56,396 bases of DNA from an uncultured Bacilli bacterium (GCA_947628535.1 CANRAF010000006.1:1-56396); one strand, 5' to 3'; positions 35,495 to 44,107 are shown, numbered from the stretch's first letter. The notes: generated by a model from the letters alone, not told the origin. Numbers and translations: made by a program.

Positions 35495-35501
35495 TAATTT
35501 T

Positions 35502-36869
35502 CTAAAATTCACAATTACCTGGAGTTCTAGGGAATGGAATAACATCTCTTATATTTTCAATTCCTGTTAAATAAATTAATAATCTTTCAAATCCCATACC
35601 AAATCCTGAATGTACGCATCCACCATATTTTCTTAAATTTAAATACCATTCAAGGCCTTTTTCTGAAACATGCATCTCTTTCATTCTATTAGTTAAAACT
35701 GTCAAATCTTCTTCTCTTTGACTTCCTCCCATAAGTTCTCCTGCTCCAGGAACTTCTAAATCAACTGCTGCTACAGTTTTACCATCTTTATTTTGTTTCA
35801 TATAAAAAGCTTTTATATCTTTAGGCCAATCAGTTATAAATACTGGGCCATTAAAGTATTCAGTAATATATTTTTCATGCTCTTTAGCAATATCTTCCCC
35901 ATATTCTGGTGTAAATTCAAATTTTTCTTTAGCATTTTTTAAAATAGTAATAACTTCTTCATGAGTAATTCGTTTAAACTTACTGTTTACTAATTTTTTT
36001 AATTTTTCTATTAAACCTTTTTCCACAAATTTATCAAAAAATTCCATTTCATCTTTAGCATTTTCTAAAACATAATTTACTATAAATTTAAGCATATCTT
36101 CTTCTATATCCATTAATTCATTTAAATCACAAAAAGCAATTTCTGGTTCTATCATCCAAAATTCACTGGCATGTGTTTTAGTATTTGAGTTTTCAGCTCT
36201 AAAAGTTGGTCCAAATGTATATACTTTTTTAAATGCCATTGCAAATGCTTCTGCTTCAAGTTGCCCTGTTACTGTAAGTCCAACTTTTTTATTATAAAAA
36301 TCCTTACTATAGTCAGGTTTATCTTTTATTTTATTTAAATCAAGTGTAGTTACTTGAAACATTTCACCTGCTCCTTCACCATCATTAGCTGTTATAAGTG
36401 GAGTATGAACATAAACATATCCATTTTCTCTAAAATAAGTGTGAATTGCTTGAGCTGCTATGCTGCGAACACGAAATGCTGCTTGAAATAAATTTGATCT
36501 AGGTCTTAAATAAGCTTGTTCTCTTAAAAATTCCCTAGTATGTCTTTTAGGTTGTATTGGGTAGTCCAAAGGACAATCTCCGAGAAGTTTTATTAAGCTT
36601 ACCTTTACCTCAACATCTTGTCCGCTCCCCTCTGATTTTATTAAAGTTCCCTTTACTTCAATTGCAGATCCTATATGTAATTTAGCAATTTCTGAAAAAT
36701 CTGATAACTTGTCATCATATACAAGTTGTAAATGTTTGAAACATGTACCATCTGAAAAATCAATAAAACCAAATTCTTTTTGTTTACGATGATTTCGAAT
36801 CCATCCACTTAAAATTACTTCTTTGCCTATATACTCTTCTTTTTTATCTAATAGTTTTTTAACATCCAT
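35502..36869 (-). CDS. asnS: Asparaginyl-tRNA synthetase
   Basis: This 455-residue class IIb synthetase has an N-terminal OB-fold anticodon domain (SGWIRNHRKQKEFGFIDFSDG). The catalytic core has motif 2 (FRAENSNTKTHASEFWMIEPE) and motif 3 (GMGFERLLIYLTG). The sequence FGPTFRAENSNT and the absence of AspRS signatures support Asn specificity. The T-box leader upstream has an AAC specifier, which independently confirms Asn. GGAGG precedes the ATG. It is transcribed alone. Confidence 0.97.
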   Translation of the reverse strand: MDVKKLLDKKEEYIGKEVILSGWIRNHRKQKEFGFIDFSDGTCFKHLQLVYDDKLSDFSEIAKLHIGSAIEVKGTLIKSEGSGQDVEVKVSLIKLLGDCPLDYPIQPKRHTREFLREQAYLRPRSNLFQAAFRVRSIAAQAIHTYFRENGYVYVHTPLITANDGEGAGEMFQVTTLDLNKIKDKPDYSKDFYNKKVGLTVTGQLEAEAFAMAFKKVYTFGPTFRAENSNTKTHASEFWMIEPEIAFCDLNELMDIEEDMLKFIVNYVLENAKDEMEFFDKFVEKGLIEKLKKLVNSKFKRITHEEVITILKNAKEKFEFTPEYGEDIAKEHEKYITEYFNGPVFITDWPKDIKAFYMKQNKDGKTVAAVDLEVPGAGELMGGSQREEDLTVLTNRMKEMHVSEKGLEWYLNLRKYGGCVHSGFGMGFERLLIYLTGIENIRDVIPFPRTPGNCEF

Positions 36870-36889
36870 TTTATTGCCTCCTTTAATAA

Positions 36890-37102
36890 AAAAACATGAT
36901 AAACAAAGGGACGTTAATAACGCGGTACCACTCTTTTTATCATGTATGATATCTTTTTAATATAACGGTATAACCGGTTTTTCCTACTTAGTTTCAGAAA
37001 AACTCTCCATGGTGTTATTCATATAGCACTTATTACTCTTTCTCACCCTTAAGAGCTCTCTTTAAACAGTTTTCTATACTACTTCTCCACTTCATCGAAT
37101 TA
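36890..37102 (-). promoter_or_regulatory. T-box riboswitch (Asn specifier) of asnS
   Basis: On the minus strand the leader ends in the T-box core AGAGTGGTACCGCG (36934-36921), then CATGATAAA...TTTATCATG with a T run (36890-36952) as the competing terminator. Upstream, stem I carries the AAGAGAGC and GGGTGAGA elements. The specifier loop reads AAC followed by ACC (AAC at 37016-37014), the Asn codon. Uncharged tRNA-Asn should favour antitermination and raise asnS expression. Confidence 0.92.
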
Positions 37103-37108
37103 ATAAAT

Positions 37109-37137
37109 ATAATAACCTATCACGTTTTTAATGTCAA
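37109..37137 (-). promoter_or_regulatory. Sigma-A promoter of the asnS T-box transcript
   Basis: On the minus strand a perfect TTGACA (37137-37132), 17 bases and TATTAT (37114-37109). The -35 overlaps the TGA stop of the upstream Asn/Pro-rich gene (37136-37134). Confidence 0.8.
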
Positions 37138-38297
37138 GTATACATTATAATTACAACAATTATTCCAACTATTGCAATACCAATTAAAACCATTTCTCTA
37201 ACTGAAAGAGGAAATTTTTTCTTTTTGGCCGGCTCTTGATAACCAGCATCAACTTGGCTTGTTGATACTTGTGATTGTCCTTGATTTGGGTTTGTAGGTT
37301 TAATTCCTCCAATAGCATTATTTAAATCTTTTGTACTTCCAATTTCAGCTTCTGGATTAAAATTTGGATTTGGATTAGGAATATTGCTTCCTTGTCCTTG
37401 AGGATTAGGTTTATTTTGAGGATTCATTCCTACCCCTTGAGGTCCATTTGGTCTATTCATTCCTTGTCCATTTGAATTTTGCCCCCCAAATCCTCCTATA
37501 TTATTGTTTGGGATATTTGCATTTGGCCTAGGTTGATTATTTCCCATATTACCAATTGAATTAACATTATTTTGTGGATTTATGTTTTGACCTTGATTTG
37601 GTTGAGCAGGTTTTGGACCTGGTTGATTAGACATTCCTGGATTAACACCTGGTTGATTTTGAGGATTCATTCCTGGCACTTGAGGTCCATTTAAATTATT
37701 TGGGTTCATAGGACTTGGATTATTATTTGGCATAGGTTGTCCATTTGGTCCAGTTGGATTCATTTGATTCATTCCAGGATTTGGCATTTGATTAGGCATT
37801 CCTGGATTAACACCCATTTGTGGCGCTGTTGGATTCATATTTTGAGCATCAGGAGTTGGTGTTTGACCTTGAGGTGCTACTCCTGGAATAGATACTACTC
37901 CATTATCCTTTTTTTCTTCCTTTTGCATAGTAAGATTATTGATTCCTGAATGTCCTTGTCCTGGCATTACATTATTATTTTCATTTTTTACAGGAGTGCT
38001 TCCTGGAACAGGGTTACTTGCATTTACTCCATTTGTCCCTTGAGCTATATTTGTACCAGCAGAAACTTGCCCTGCTCCTTGCATAACTCCTGGTCCATTT
38101 CCTATAGGACTTTGTCCACCAACTAATTGTTCATTAGCTTTATTAACAGCCTCATTTTGAGGATTCATCCCTGATTGATTTTGTGAATTCATTCCTGGCC
38201 CTTGAGGTCCATTTGAATTCATAGGATTTTGATTATTACCATTTGGCATTCCATTACCTTGCCCATTTCCAAAATTATTTGGCATATTATTGTTCAT
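37134..38297 (-). CDS. Tail-anchored Asn/Pro/Gly/Gln-rich low-complexity protein
   Basis: This 387-residue protein has about 355 N-terminal residues that are almost entirely N, P, G, Q, M and S, with imperfect repeats such as GMNPQNQ, GPQGPGMN and PNGxQGxGMN. A KKKK cluster follows, then one hydrophobic segment (~365-384) that ends two residues before the C-terminus. There is no signal peptide. By the positive-inside rule the low-complexity part faces the cytoplasm with a C-terminal tail anchor; a surface location cannot be excluded. I know no characterised homologue. A consensus promoter precedes it, so it is probably well expressed. Its ribosome site (AAAGTGGG) is modest. Confidence 0.75.
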   Translation of the reverse strand: MNNNMPNNFGNGQGNGMPNGNNQNPMNSNGPQGPGMNSQNQSGMNPQNEAVNKANEQLVGGQSPIGNGPGVMQGAGQVSAGTNIAQGTNGVNASNPVPGSTPVKNENNNVMPGQGHSGINNLTMQKEEKKDNGVVSIPGVAPQGQTPTPDAQNMNPTAPQMGVNPGMPNQMPNPGMNQMNPTGPNGQPMPNNNPSPMNPNNLNGPQVPGMNPQNQPGVNPGMSNQPGPKPAQPNQGQNINPQNNVNSIGNMGNNQPRPNANIPNNNIGGFGGQNSNGQGMNRPNGPQGVGMNPQNKPNPQGQGSNIPNPNPNFNPEAEIGSTKDLNNAIGGIKPTNPNQGQSQVSTSQVDAGYQEPAKKKKFPLSVREMVLIGIAIVGIIVVIIMYT

Positions 38298-38342
38298 AAT
38301 AATTCCCACTTTCTATACTTATATTTTTCCTATTGTAATAAC

Positions 38343-38371
38343 ATTATATATAATTTTTCTTATATTTTCAA
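38343..38371 (-). promoter_or_regulatory. Sigma-A promoter of the Asn/Pro-rich gene
   Basis: On the minus strand TTGAAA (38371-38366), 17 bases and TATAAT (38348-38343), 46 bases before the start codon. Confidence 0.75.
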
Positions 38372-38424
38372 TACTTACTTTCCAACTATTTACATTTTTT
38401 AACAATAGTTTACTTATATTTACA

Positions 38425-38781
38425 CTATATTCTTTTATATTCTTTATCTATCCAAGCCATAATAAGCTCTACTATATAGTCTATTTCCTTTTGACTAAGC
38501 TCTTTCCCCGGAGTTATTTTATGCCATTTTTCCAAGCAACCTCTACAACAAGTTGCCGTAGCATGCTGAGCAATAAATACTGGATGCCCCCTCATAGGAG
38601 TTTGTTTCCCATCATTTTCTATAATAGCAGGCGCAAGTCTTTTTTTTATAAAATCATAAGCATGTTCCTTAATCTTAGTAAGACCTTTATTATTAATATA
38701 CTCGGTATCTTTTTGTTTTAAATGAAAACTTGAACGAAACTTTGATTTAGATAAACTATATAAAATTTGATCATAATTCAT
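38425..38781 (-). CDS. DUF4186 family protein
   Basis: This 118-residue protein carries the DUF4186 signature RGHPVFIAQHATATCCRGCLEKWH in two halves: GHPVFIAQHATATCC (~68-82) and RGCLEKWH just after, preceded by the K-Q-T-P-M motif. The His and the CCxxC cysteines suggest a metal site. The function is unknown. It starts 2 bases past the end of the rubredoxin-fusion gene (TAAAATG), with only a weak ribosome site, so it is probably translationally coupled. Its place third in a superoxide-reductase operon suggests a link to oxygen or metal stress (inference). The longer in-frame start overlaps the previous gene and is rejected. Confidence 0.85.
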   Translation of the reverse strand: MNYDQILYSLSKSKFRSSFHLKQKDTEYINNKGLTKIKEHAYDFIKKRLAPAIIENDGKQTPMRGHPVFIAQHATATCCRGCLEKWHKITPGKELSQKEIDYIVELIMAWIDKEYKRI

Positions 38782-38782
38782 T

Positions 38783-39430
38783 TTAAAGTTTTTCAAACAT
38801 TTCCTTTCCTGCACCACATATCATACATTTATAATCATCTGGTAAATCTTCGAATTTTATCTTTTCCTTAGAATTATCGTAAATATATCCACATACTTTA
38901 CATCTATATTTTCCTTCAGAAGGAGCTGCTTCTTGATATGTTGGTGCATTTTTTGGAGAACTACCTTTTAACACTTCATGATAATACTTATATGTCATAG
39001 GTTTATCGTTATTAAGCTTCTTCATAGTTTTAACTCTTCCAATAAAAATATCATGTGTCTCACACTCTACTATATTTATAACATCACAAATAATATATCC
39101 ACAGAAATAATCATTTATAACTGGCATATCTTCACAAATAGAATAATTAACATTTTCAAACTTATCTACTTCTTTAGACGTTTTATAACCAAAAGTGCCA
39201 ATAAGATTAATATCTGCTTCTTCTGTAATAATAGAAACCGCAAATTTTCTACTTTCTCTTATAATTCCATTTGTATAATTATTTTTATTAACAGAAATTG
39301 AAATAGTAGGATTTTCTGAAGTAATTTGAGATAAAGTATTAATTATACACCCTGCTTTTTTATCTTTTAAAGAAGTAGTTAAAACATACATTCCATAAGA
39401 AATATCATGTAAAATTTTAATATCTTCCAT
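38783..39430 (-). CDS. Flavin reductase-rubredoxin fusion (Hrb type)
   Basis: This 215-residue protein has an N-terminal FMN-binding flavin-reductase-like domain (residues 1-~150; [25 protein letters not shown]). A C-terminal rubredoxin holds one Fe by two CxxC pairs ([10 protein letters not shown] and YKCMICGAG). This matches high-molecular-weight rubredoxin, a carrier that takes electrons from NAD(P)H partners to diiron or superoxide-reducing proteins. It follows the superoxide reductase gene with stop and start sharing one base, which points to it as the direct electron donor. Confidence 0.9.
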   Translation of the reverse strand: MEDIKILHDISYGMYVLTTSLKDKKAGCIINTLSQITSENPTISISVNKNNYTNGIIRESRKFAVSIITEEADINLIGTFGYKTSKEVDKFENVNYSICEDMPVINDYFCGYIICDVINIVECETHDIFIGRVKTMKKLNNDKPMTYKYYHEVLKGSSPKNAPTYQEAAPSEGKYRCKVCGYIYDNSKEKIKFEDLPDDYKCMICGAGKEMFEKL

Positions 39431-39807
39431 TATGCCACTTCCTTTTCCCAAAGTCCATGTTTATTACAATATGAATATAAAACTAAGTCATCACTATATG
39501 GCACAGATAAATTAATTTCATCTCCTGGATTAAAATACTTAGTAAGTTCATAATCATTACCTTTTACTTTTATCCATTTTATATAGTGATCATCTTCCAT
39601 AACATGATTTACTGTAATAATAATGTTTTCTCCTTCTCTTACAAACGATGGAATATGTTTTTCCTTACTTGCATCACTTTCATTTGCAATAACATCAAGC
39701 ATTTTACTACCGCAACAACTTAGTTCACAATTATCACAATTACATTCTTCTAAAACTTCTATTAAAGAAAAGCATTCCTTACATTTTTTTAATTTAATAT
39801 CTTTCAT
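39430..39807 (-). CDS. Superoxide reductase (desulfoferrodoxin)
   Basis: This 125-residue non-haem iron protein reduces superoxide to peroxide without releasing O2. The N-terminal desulforedoxin-like part has CxxC (9, 12) and CC (31, 32) with three extra cysteines (22, 24, 27) between. The catalytic domain ligands are His51 (EKHIP), His68 and His74 (HVMEDDHYI), and Cys114/His117 (YCNKHG). The extra cysteines are unusual for center I. AAGGAGTGATAAA precedes the ATG. It is first in an operon with a rubredoxin fusion and DUF4186, and divergent from a transporter. It points to an anaerobe that meets oxygen. Confidence 0.93.
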   Translation of the reverse strand: MKDIKLKKCKECFSLIEVLEECNCDNCELSCCGSKMLDVIANESDASKEKHIPSFVREGENIIITVNHVMEDDHYIKWIKVKGNDYELTKYFNPGDEINLSVPYSDDLVLYSYCNKHGLWEKEVA

Positions 39808-39915
39808 TTTATCACTCCTTATATTTATATAAATATTGTACTACAAATAAAATCAGTTTTCCATAAAACAATTTTAAATTTATTAAATATAATATTTATA
39901 TAACGAGGTGAAACT

Positions 39916-40752
39916 ATGCTAATAACTATTATCTTATTAGCCAGTTGTTTCGGAGCAATTATGCAGTACCTAGATAAATACTTAGTAAATAGTGGTATTT
40001 CAAAAAATGATTATTTTTATTATACTTGTCTTTCTACAATACCTTTTTCTTTAGTAATGATTATAATAGAATATATAACAAATAATTTAAGATTTGAACT
40101 TAAAGTTATTCCTATTATCTTACTTTTACTTGCAATGCTTTTTAGATATAAAAAACAAAGCAGTGTTGTACTTTGCTTAAAACATTTAAATCCTTATGAA
40201 GATGCTGCTTATCTTTCTCTTGGAATAATTATTGCCTTTATTATAGATGTAATTTTAAAAGTAGAAACTTTTAAATATATGTCATTTTTATCAATTATCT
40301 TAACAATAACTGGAGTCTTCATAATTTCAAATTCAAAATTAAGAATTAAAAATTTAAAAAAAGATTTAATTATTAGAATTATATCATCTTTAATAATGAG
40401 TTATATCACTCATTATATATTAAAGTATTTTTCTATTGCAGTATTTATGTTTCTTTTAAATTTGTTTTTAACAATTATTTTTTCTAAAAATTATAGCTTT
40501 AAATATCATCTGAATAATATAAACCTTATAAAACTTGTATTTATAGAGCAAATATTTGGTTTTAGTTCACTTTATTTAAGTAATTATTTATCTTCAAAAT
40601 CCGTTACTTTATCTACTTATGTAAAACCTTCAACAATAATTGTCATTGTAATTATTTCTCTCTTCTTTAAAGATAAAAATAAAAAACCTACTCTTACACA
40701 ACTATTTGGAAGTTTGTTAGTAATAATAGGAATTTTATTTATCGGAAAATAA
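39916..40752 (+). CDS. DMT/EamA-type membrane transporter
   Basis: This 278-residue protein has about ten hydrophobic segments in two repeats of five, the drug/metabolite transporter fold. The N-terminus (LLASCFGAIMQYLDKYLVNS) and the second half (LFGSLLVIIGILFIGK) are typical EamA. The substrate is unknown; it lacks the motifs of characterised members. GAGGTGAAACT precedes the ATG. It is divergent from the superoxide reductase operon across 108 bases. The only structure downstream is a weak hairpin at 40847-40863. Confidence 0.82.
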   Translation: MLITIILLASCFGAIMQYLDKYLVNSGISKNDYFYYTCLSTIPFSLVMIIIEYITNNLRFELKVIPIILLLLAMLFRYKKQSSVVLCLKHLNPYEDAAYLSLGIIIAFIIDVILKVETFKYMSFLSIILTITGVFIISNSKLRIKNLKKDLIIRIISSLIMSYITHYILKYFSIAVFMFLLNLFLTIIFSKNYSFKYHLNNINLIKLVFIEQIFGFSSLYLSNYLSSKSVTLSTYVKPSTIIVIVIISLFFKDKNKKPTLTQLFGSLLVIIGILFIGK

Positions 40753-40846
40753 ATTTTTTAATTTATTATAGTTTTTAGCTCTTAACTGCTCCATTTGTTT
40801 TCAAAATTTTATTTCTGTAAATTCTATCTACTTTTTCTTTATTTTT

Positions 40847-40863
40847 ACTCGAATTTTTCGAGT
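40847..40863. other. Small hairpin between the transporter gene and tRNA-Leu
   Basis: ACTCGAA, a 3-base loop and TTCGAGT. On the plus strand it is followed only by TTTACTAT, so it is at best a weak terminator. The rest of the gap shows nothing. Confidence 0.35.
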
Positions 40864-40875
40864 TTACTATCAATT

Positions 40876-40961
40876 TGGTGCCTGTGGCCGGACTTGAACC
40901 GGCACGAACAAAGTTCACTGGATTTTGAGTCCAGCGTGTCTACCAATTTCACCACACAGGC
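40876..40961 (-). tRNA. tRNA-Leu (CAA)
   Basis: On the minus strand the acceptor stem is GCCTGTG/CACAGGC, the anticodon stem CTGGA/TCCAG, and the loop CTCAAAA gives anticodon CAA (UUG). A long variable arm (GTGAACTTTGTTCGT) is present, as in all tRNA-Leu. The discriminator A and CCA are encoded. It lies 11 bases after the scpB stop and may be read through from scpAB. Confidence 0.96.
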
Positions 40962-40972
40962 ATAAAGAAAAC

Positions 40973-41533
40973 CTAATTTTCTTCTGTTTCTTTATATTTT
41001 GAATTATATAGGTCAACATCTTCATCTAGTATTTCTATATCCCCAATATCAGGAAGATTATCTTTAGATTCAAGTCCAAAGTAATCAAGAAATTCTTTGG
41101 TTATTCCATAAAGAATAGGTCTTCCAATTTTTTCACTACGTCCTACTTCTTTAATAAAATCCTTGGCTACCAAATTTCTAATTATTTGACCTGAATTAAC
41201 ACCTCTAAGATCGTCTATTTCATGTCGCGTTATAGGTTCATTATAGGCTATTATTGCTAAAGTTTCAAGAGCAGATTGTGATAAACTCTTTATATTAGAA
41301 ACTTCTGCAAGTTTAGAATAAAACTTTTTATGTTCTTCTTTAGTAGTAAATTTTAAAACTCCCCCTAAATTTTTAATAGTAAGTCCCCTATCATCACTTT
41401 CTAAATCATGACTAAGTTCGTCAATTAATTTTTCTACTTCTTCTTTTTCTATTTCTAAAATATCTGCAATACTTTCTATATCTATTCCATCTTCTCCTAC
41501 TAAAAAAAGGATTCCCTCTATTACTGGTTTCAT
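40973..41533 (-). CDS. scpB: Segregation and condensation protein B
   Basis: This 186-residue winged-helix protein forms the SMC-ScpA-ScpB condensin complex. Typical blocks are EGILFLVGEDGI at the N-terminus, LSQSALETLAIIAYNEPITRHEIDDLRGVNS (~94-124) and IGRPILYGITKEFLDYFGL. It shares one base with the scpA stop (translational coupling). The acidic C-terminal tail is normal. Confidence 0.95.
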   Translation of the reverse strand: MKPVIEGILFLVGEDGIDIESIADILEIEKEEVEKLIDELSHDLESDDRGLTIKNLGGVLKFTTKEEHKKFYSKLAEVSNIKSLSQSALETLAIIAYNEPITRHEIDDLRGVNSGQIIRNLVAKDFIKEVGRSEKIGRPILYGITKEFLDYFGLESKDNLPDIGDIEILDEDVDLYNSKYKETEEN

Positions 41534-42249
41534 TATGACACCTCACAATATATTTTATCAAAGTTATTTTCTTGTCTTATTATTAGTTCTTTTTCTTTAG
41601 CCATTTCTAAAATAGATAGAAATGTTGCTACAACATAAGGTTTAGAAAATTCCTCAAAAAGTTCAAAAAATTCAACTTTTTTTCTTTGTTTTAAAATGTT
41701 TCTAATAGATTTTCTTCTCTCTGCTAAAGATATTTCTTTGTTTGTTACTTTGGTTGTTACAGGTTTACTATATTCTTGTCTTTCTAAATACCTTTTTAAA
41801 GCATTAACCAAGTCTTCAACAGTTACATCATCATTTAGATTTATTAAGCCACTTTTATATGGTTTCATACTCGAAGGTGTTTTAGTATAAAAATTACTTC
41901 TCTTTTCTTCTAAAACTTTAAAATTGTCAGTAACCTCTTTATATTTTTTATACTCAATTAATCTATTAATTAAATTTTCTTTAGTTTCAATAAATTCTTC
42001 ACTTTCTTCTTCCTCTTCCATGCCTGGAAGTAATATTTTAGATTTTAAATACATTAAATCTGATGCTACTACTAAATACTCTGAAGCAATACTTAAATTC
42101 ATACTTTCCATGCTAGTTATATAATCTAGATACTGATCAGTAAGTTTTACTATTTCTATGTCCATAATATCCATTTCTGATTCTTTTATAAGATGAAGAA
42201 GTAAATCAAGTGGCCCTTCAAATTCATTTATTTTAAATTTATACTCCAT
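41533..42249 (-). CDS. scpA: Segregation and condensation protein A
   Basis: This 238-residue kleisin bridges the SMC heads. It begins FKINEFEGPLDLLLHLIKESEMDIMDIEI, the conserved N-terminal SMC-binding helix. A charged linker (EEEEESEEFIE) follows, then the C-terminal winged helix (FLSILEMAKEKELIIRQ). The ATG at 42249 has GGGTGAT 4 bases upstream; the earlier in-frame start overlaps that site. It is co-transcribed with scpB. No promoter of high quality is visible in the short gap to spoVAEB. Confidence 0.94.
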   Translation of the reverse strand: MEYKFKINEFEGPLDLLLHLIKESEMDIMDIEIVKLTDQYLDYITSMESMNLSIASEYLVVASDLMYLKSKILLPGMEEEEESEEFIETKENLINRLIEYKKYKEVTDNFKVLEEKRSNFYTKTPSSMKPYKSGLINLNDDVTVEDLVNALKRYLERQEYSKPVTTKVTNKEISLAERRKSIRNILKQRKKVEFFELFEEFSKPYVVATFLSILEMAKEKELIIRQENNFDKIYCEVS

Positions 42250-42301
42250 ATAATCACCCATAATAACAATATTTATTATATCATGTATATTTTTATTTTA
42301 A

Positions 42302-42327
42302 AAGAAAAAGACCTAATTTTTAGGTCT
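42302..42327 (-). terminator. Terminator of the spoVA operon
   Basis: On the minus strand AGACCTAA...TTAGGTCT with TTTTTC, overlapping the last codons of spoVAEB. Confidence 0.8.
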
Positions 42328-42663
42328 AAAAATTAATGCAATAAAGAAACTTATAACTATAGCAGCAGTTATTCCTGTAGCTGTTAAATCAAACATTCCC
42401 ATAGCAAGTCCAAAAAATCCAGATTCCTGTGCTCTATCTAAAGCAGCATGAATTAGTGAATGTCCAAAACTTGTAATTGGTACAAGGGCACCACCACCAA
42501 CACATGAAACTATTTTATCATATATATCAAATATATCTAGAAACGCTCCTAAAGAGACAAAAATACTTGTGATATGTCCTGCTGAAAGTTTAGTGTTATC
42601 AATAATAATCTGAGCTATTAAACAAAGAAATCCACAAAATAGAAATGATAGAACATACATCAT
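42313..42663 (-). CDS. spoVAEB: Stage V sporulation protein AEB (SpoVAE)
   Basis: This 116-residue membrane protein has 3-4 hydrophobic segments. It begins YVLSFLFCGFLCLIAQIIID and contains GGGALVPITSFGHSLIHAAL and the FFGLAMGMFDLTATGITAAI end, the SpoVAC/SpoVAEB fold. It is part of the inner-membrane channel that imports dipicolinic acid into the forespore and releases it at germination. The start overlaps the spoVAD stop in an ATGA; either of two tandem ATGs may be used. Confidence 0.93.
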   Translation of the reverse strand: MMYVLSFLFCGFLCLIAQIIIDNTKLSAGHITSIFVSLGAFLDIFDIYDKIVSCVGGGALVPITSFGHSLIHAALDRAQESGFFGLAMGMFDLTATGITAAIVISFFIALIFRPKN

Positions 42664-43649
42664 TTTACCACCTCCATACTTACAGCATGAGCAATTCCTA
42701 AAATGTTTTGTTTTTGAAATACAAATGTAGGAGAAAACAAAGCACCAGTTGTTACAAATAATACTCTTTTAAAATTTTTCTTTTTTAAATTATCTAGTAC
42801 ATATCCATAATTTACTAAGCAGCTACATACTGGCCCTGATCCTCCTGCAGTAATTTCTTTTTCGTTTTCCATATCATAAAGCATAGCACCACAATCATTA
42901 TAATTTTCTAAAGTTATACCAAATTTCTTTTTCATATAGTCTTTTAATATTTCTCTTCCAAATATTCCTAAATCTCCTGTTAGTATAAGGTCATAATAAT
43001 CAGGAGTAACATTTAGACTAGTTAAATGATTATAAATTGTATCCGCAGCTGCAGGAGCCATTACTGCTCCCATATTGTTAGGATCAGTTTGATTTAAATC
43101 TACTATCTTACCAATGGTATAATCTGTTACTTTAATATCTGTTTTTTCTTTTGTAAGTAAAATTGCAGCTCCACCTGTTGATGTAAAAGTAGCAGTTTTT
43201 GGTTTAGTATAACCATATTCTGTTGGATTTCTAAATTGTTTTTCTTCTGCTAAATTATGAGAACTTGTAAGGCATATTGCAGTTTTTAAATCACTACTTT
43301 CTAAAACAGATGAAGCGACTATAATACTTTCCATACTTGTAGCACAGGCACTAAAAACTCCAAGATATGGCGCATTATAATTTTTTACAGCATAACTTGT
43401 AGCACAAATTTGATTAAGTAAATCTCCTCCCACTAAAAGTTCTATATCATCTTTTTTTAATTTTGTTTTTCTAAGTAAAATATCAACAGCATCTTTTCCC
43501 AGTTTTACTTCAGAAAGTTCAAGTGATTCATCAATATTATAACTATCATAACTTTTATCAAAATATTTACCAAATGGGCCCTCTTTTTCTAATTTACCTG
43601 CAACTAAAGCTGCATTTTTTACATATATATTATTTAATTTATTAGTCAT
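42660..43649 (-). CDS. spoVAD: Stage V sporulation protein AD
   Basis: This 329-residue protein of the thiolase fold has no expected thiolase catalysis in this role. In Bacillus SpoVAD binds dipicolinic acid directly on the outer face of the inner spore membrane. Visible blocks are VAGKLEKEGPFGKYFD, FSACATSMESIIVAS, TGGAAILLT, GDLGIFGREIL and NYNDCGAMLYD. GGAGG lies 5 bases before the ATG. It is the middle gene of spoVAC-D-E. Confidence 0.95.
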   Translation of the reverse strand: MTNKLNNIYVKNAALVAGKLEKEGPFGKYFDKSYDSYNIDESLELSEVKLGKDAVDILLRKTKLKKDDIELLVGGDLLNQICATSYAVKNYNAPYLGVFSACATSMESIIVASSVLESSDLKTAICLTSSHNLAEEKQFRNPTEYGYTKPKTATFTSTGGAAILLTKEKTDIKVTDYTIGKIVDLNQTDPNNMGAVMAPAAADTIYNHLTSLNVTPDYYDLILTGDLGIFGREILKDYMKKKFGITLENYNDCGAMLYDMENEKEITAGGSGPVCSCLVNYGYVLDNLKKKNFKRVLFVTTGALFSPTFVFQKQNILGIAHAVSMEVVK

Positions 43650-43650
43650 A

Positions 43651-44091
43651 TTAACCTCCAAAGAACAAGTATCTAATTAACCCAAAAACATAGGCCGATA
43701 CTACTCCATAAAGTATTACTGATCCTGCAAGTTTAAACATATTAGCGCCAAATCCATATACAGGGCCTTCCTTCTTATAATCCAAAATAGCACTTTGCAT
43801 TGAATGAGCAAATCCAGTTATAGGGATAATAAAACCCATTTTTCCTTTTTTTACTAAAAGATCAAATACTCCAAGTCCTGTCAAAAGACAAGCTATAAAA
43901 ATTAAAGTAACTATCATACAAACACCTGCTTCTGTTGTTGATATATGAAAAAAATACGTGTATAAATCTACTAATAAATTACCAATAAGACCAATTATTC
44001 CACCCACAATGAAAGCAATAATCATATTACTTATTCTATTTTCTTTAGGTTTATGCTTATCAACAATTTCTTGATACTTTTTATCTCTCAT
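43651..44091 (-). CDS. spoVAC: Stage V sporulation protein AC
   Basis: This 146-residue membrane protein has a basic N-terminus and four hydrophobic segments. IIAFIVGGIIGLIGNLLVDLY, GFIIPITGFAHSMQSAILDYKKEGPVYGFGANMFKLAGSVILYG (read as overlapping blocks) and an FGLIRYLFFGG end match SpoVAC, a mechanosensitive part of the dipicolinate channel. AGGAGG precedes the ATG. The SpoVAA and SpoVAB proteins of Bacillus are missing, giving the minimal C-D-E core seen in many Clostridia and Bacilli. Confidence 0.95.
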   Translation of the reverse strand: MRDKKYQEIVDKHKPKENRISNMIIAFIVGGIIGLIGNLLVDLYTYFFHISTTEAGVCMIVTLIFIACLLTGLGVFDLLVKKGKMGFIIPITGFAHSMQSAILDYKKEGPVYGFGANMFKLAGSVILYGVVSAYVFGLIRYLFFGG

Positions 44092-44107
44092 AAATTACCT
44101 CCTATTT

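Noticed and set aside
37134-38297. Collagen-like protein
   Set aside because: Gly does not occur at every third residue; the repeats are irregular, such as GMNPQNQ.
38290-38721. 143-residue plus-strand frame
   Set aside because: It lies antisense over the conserved DUF4186 gene and is made of low-complexity F/I/Y runs typical of a shadow frame.
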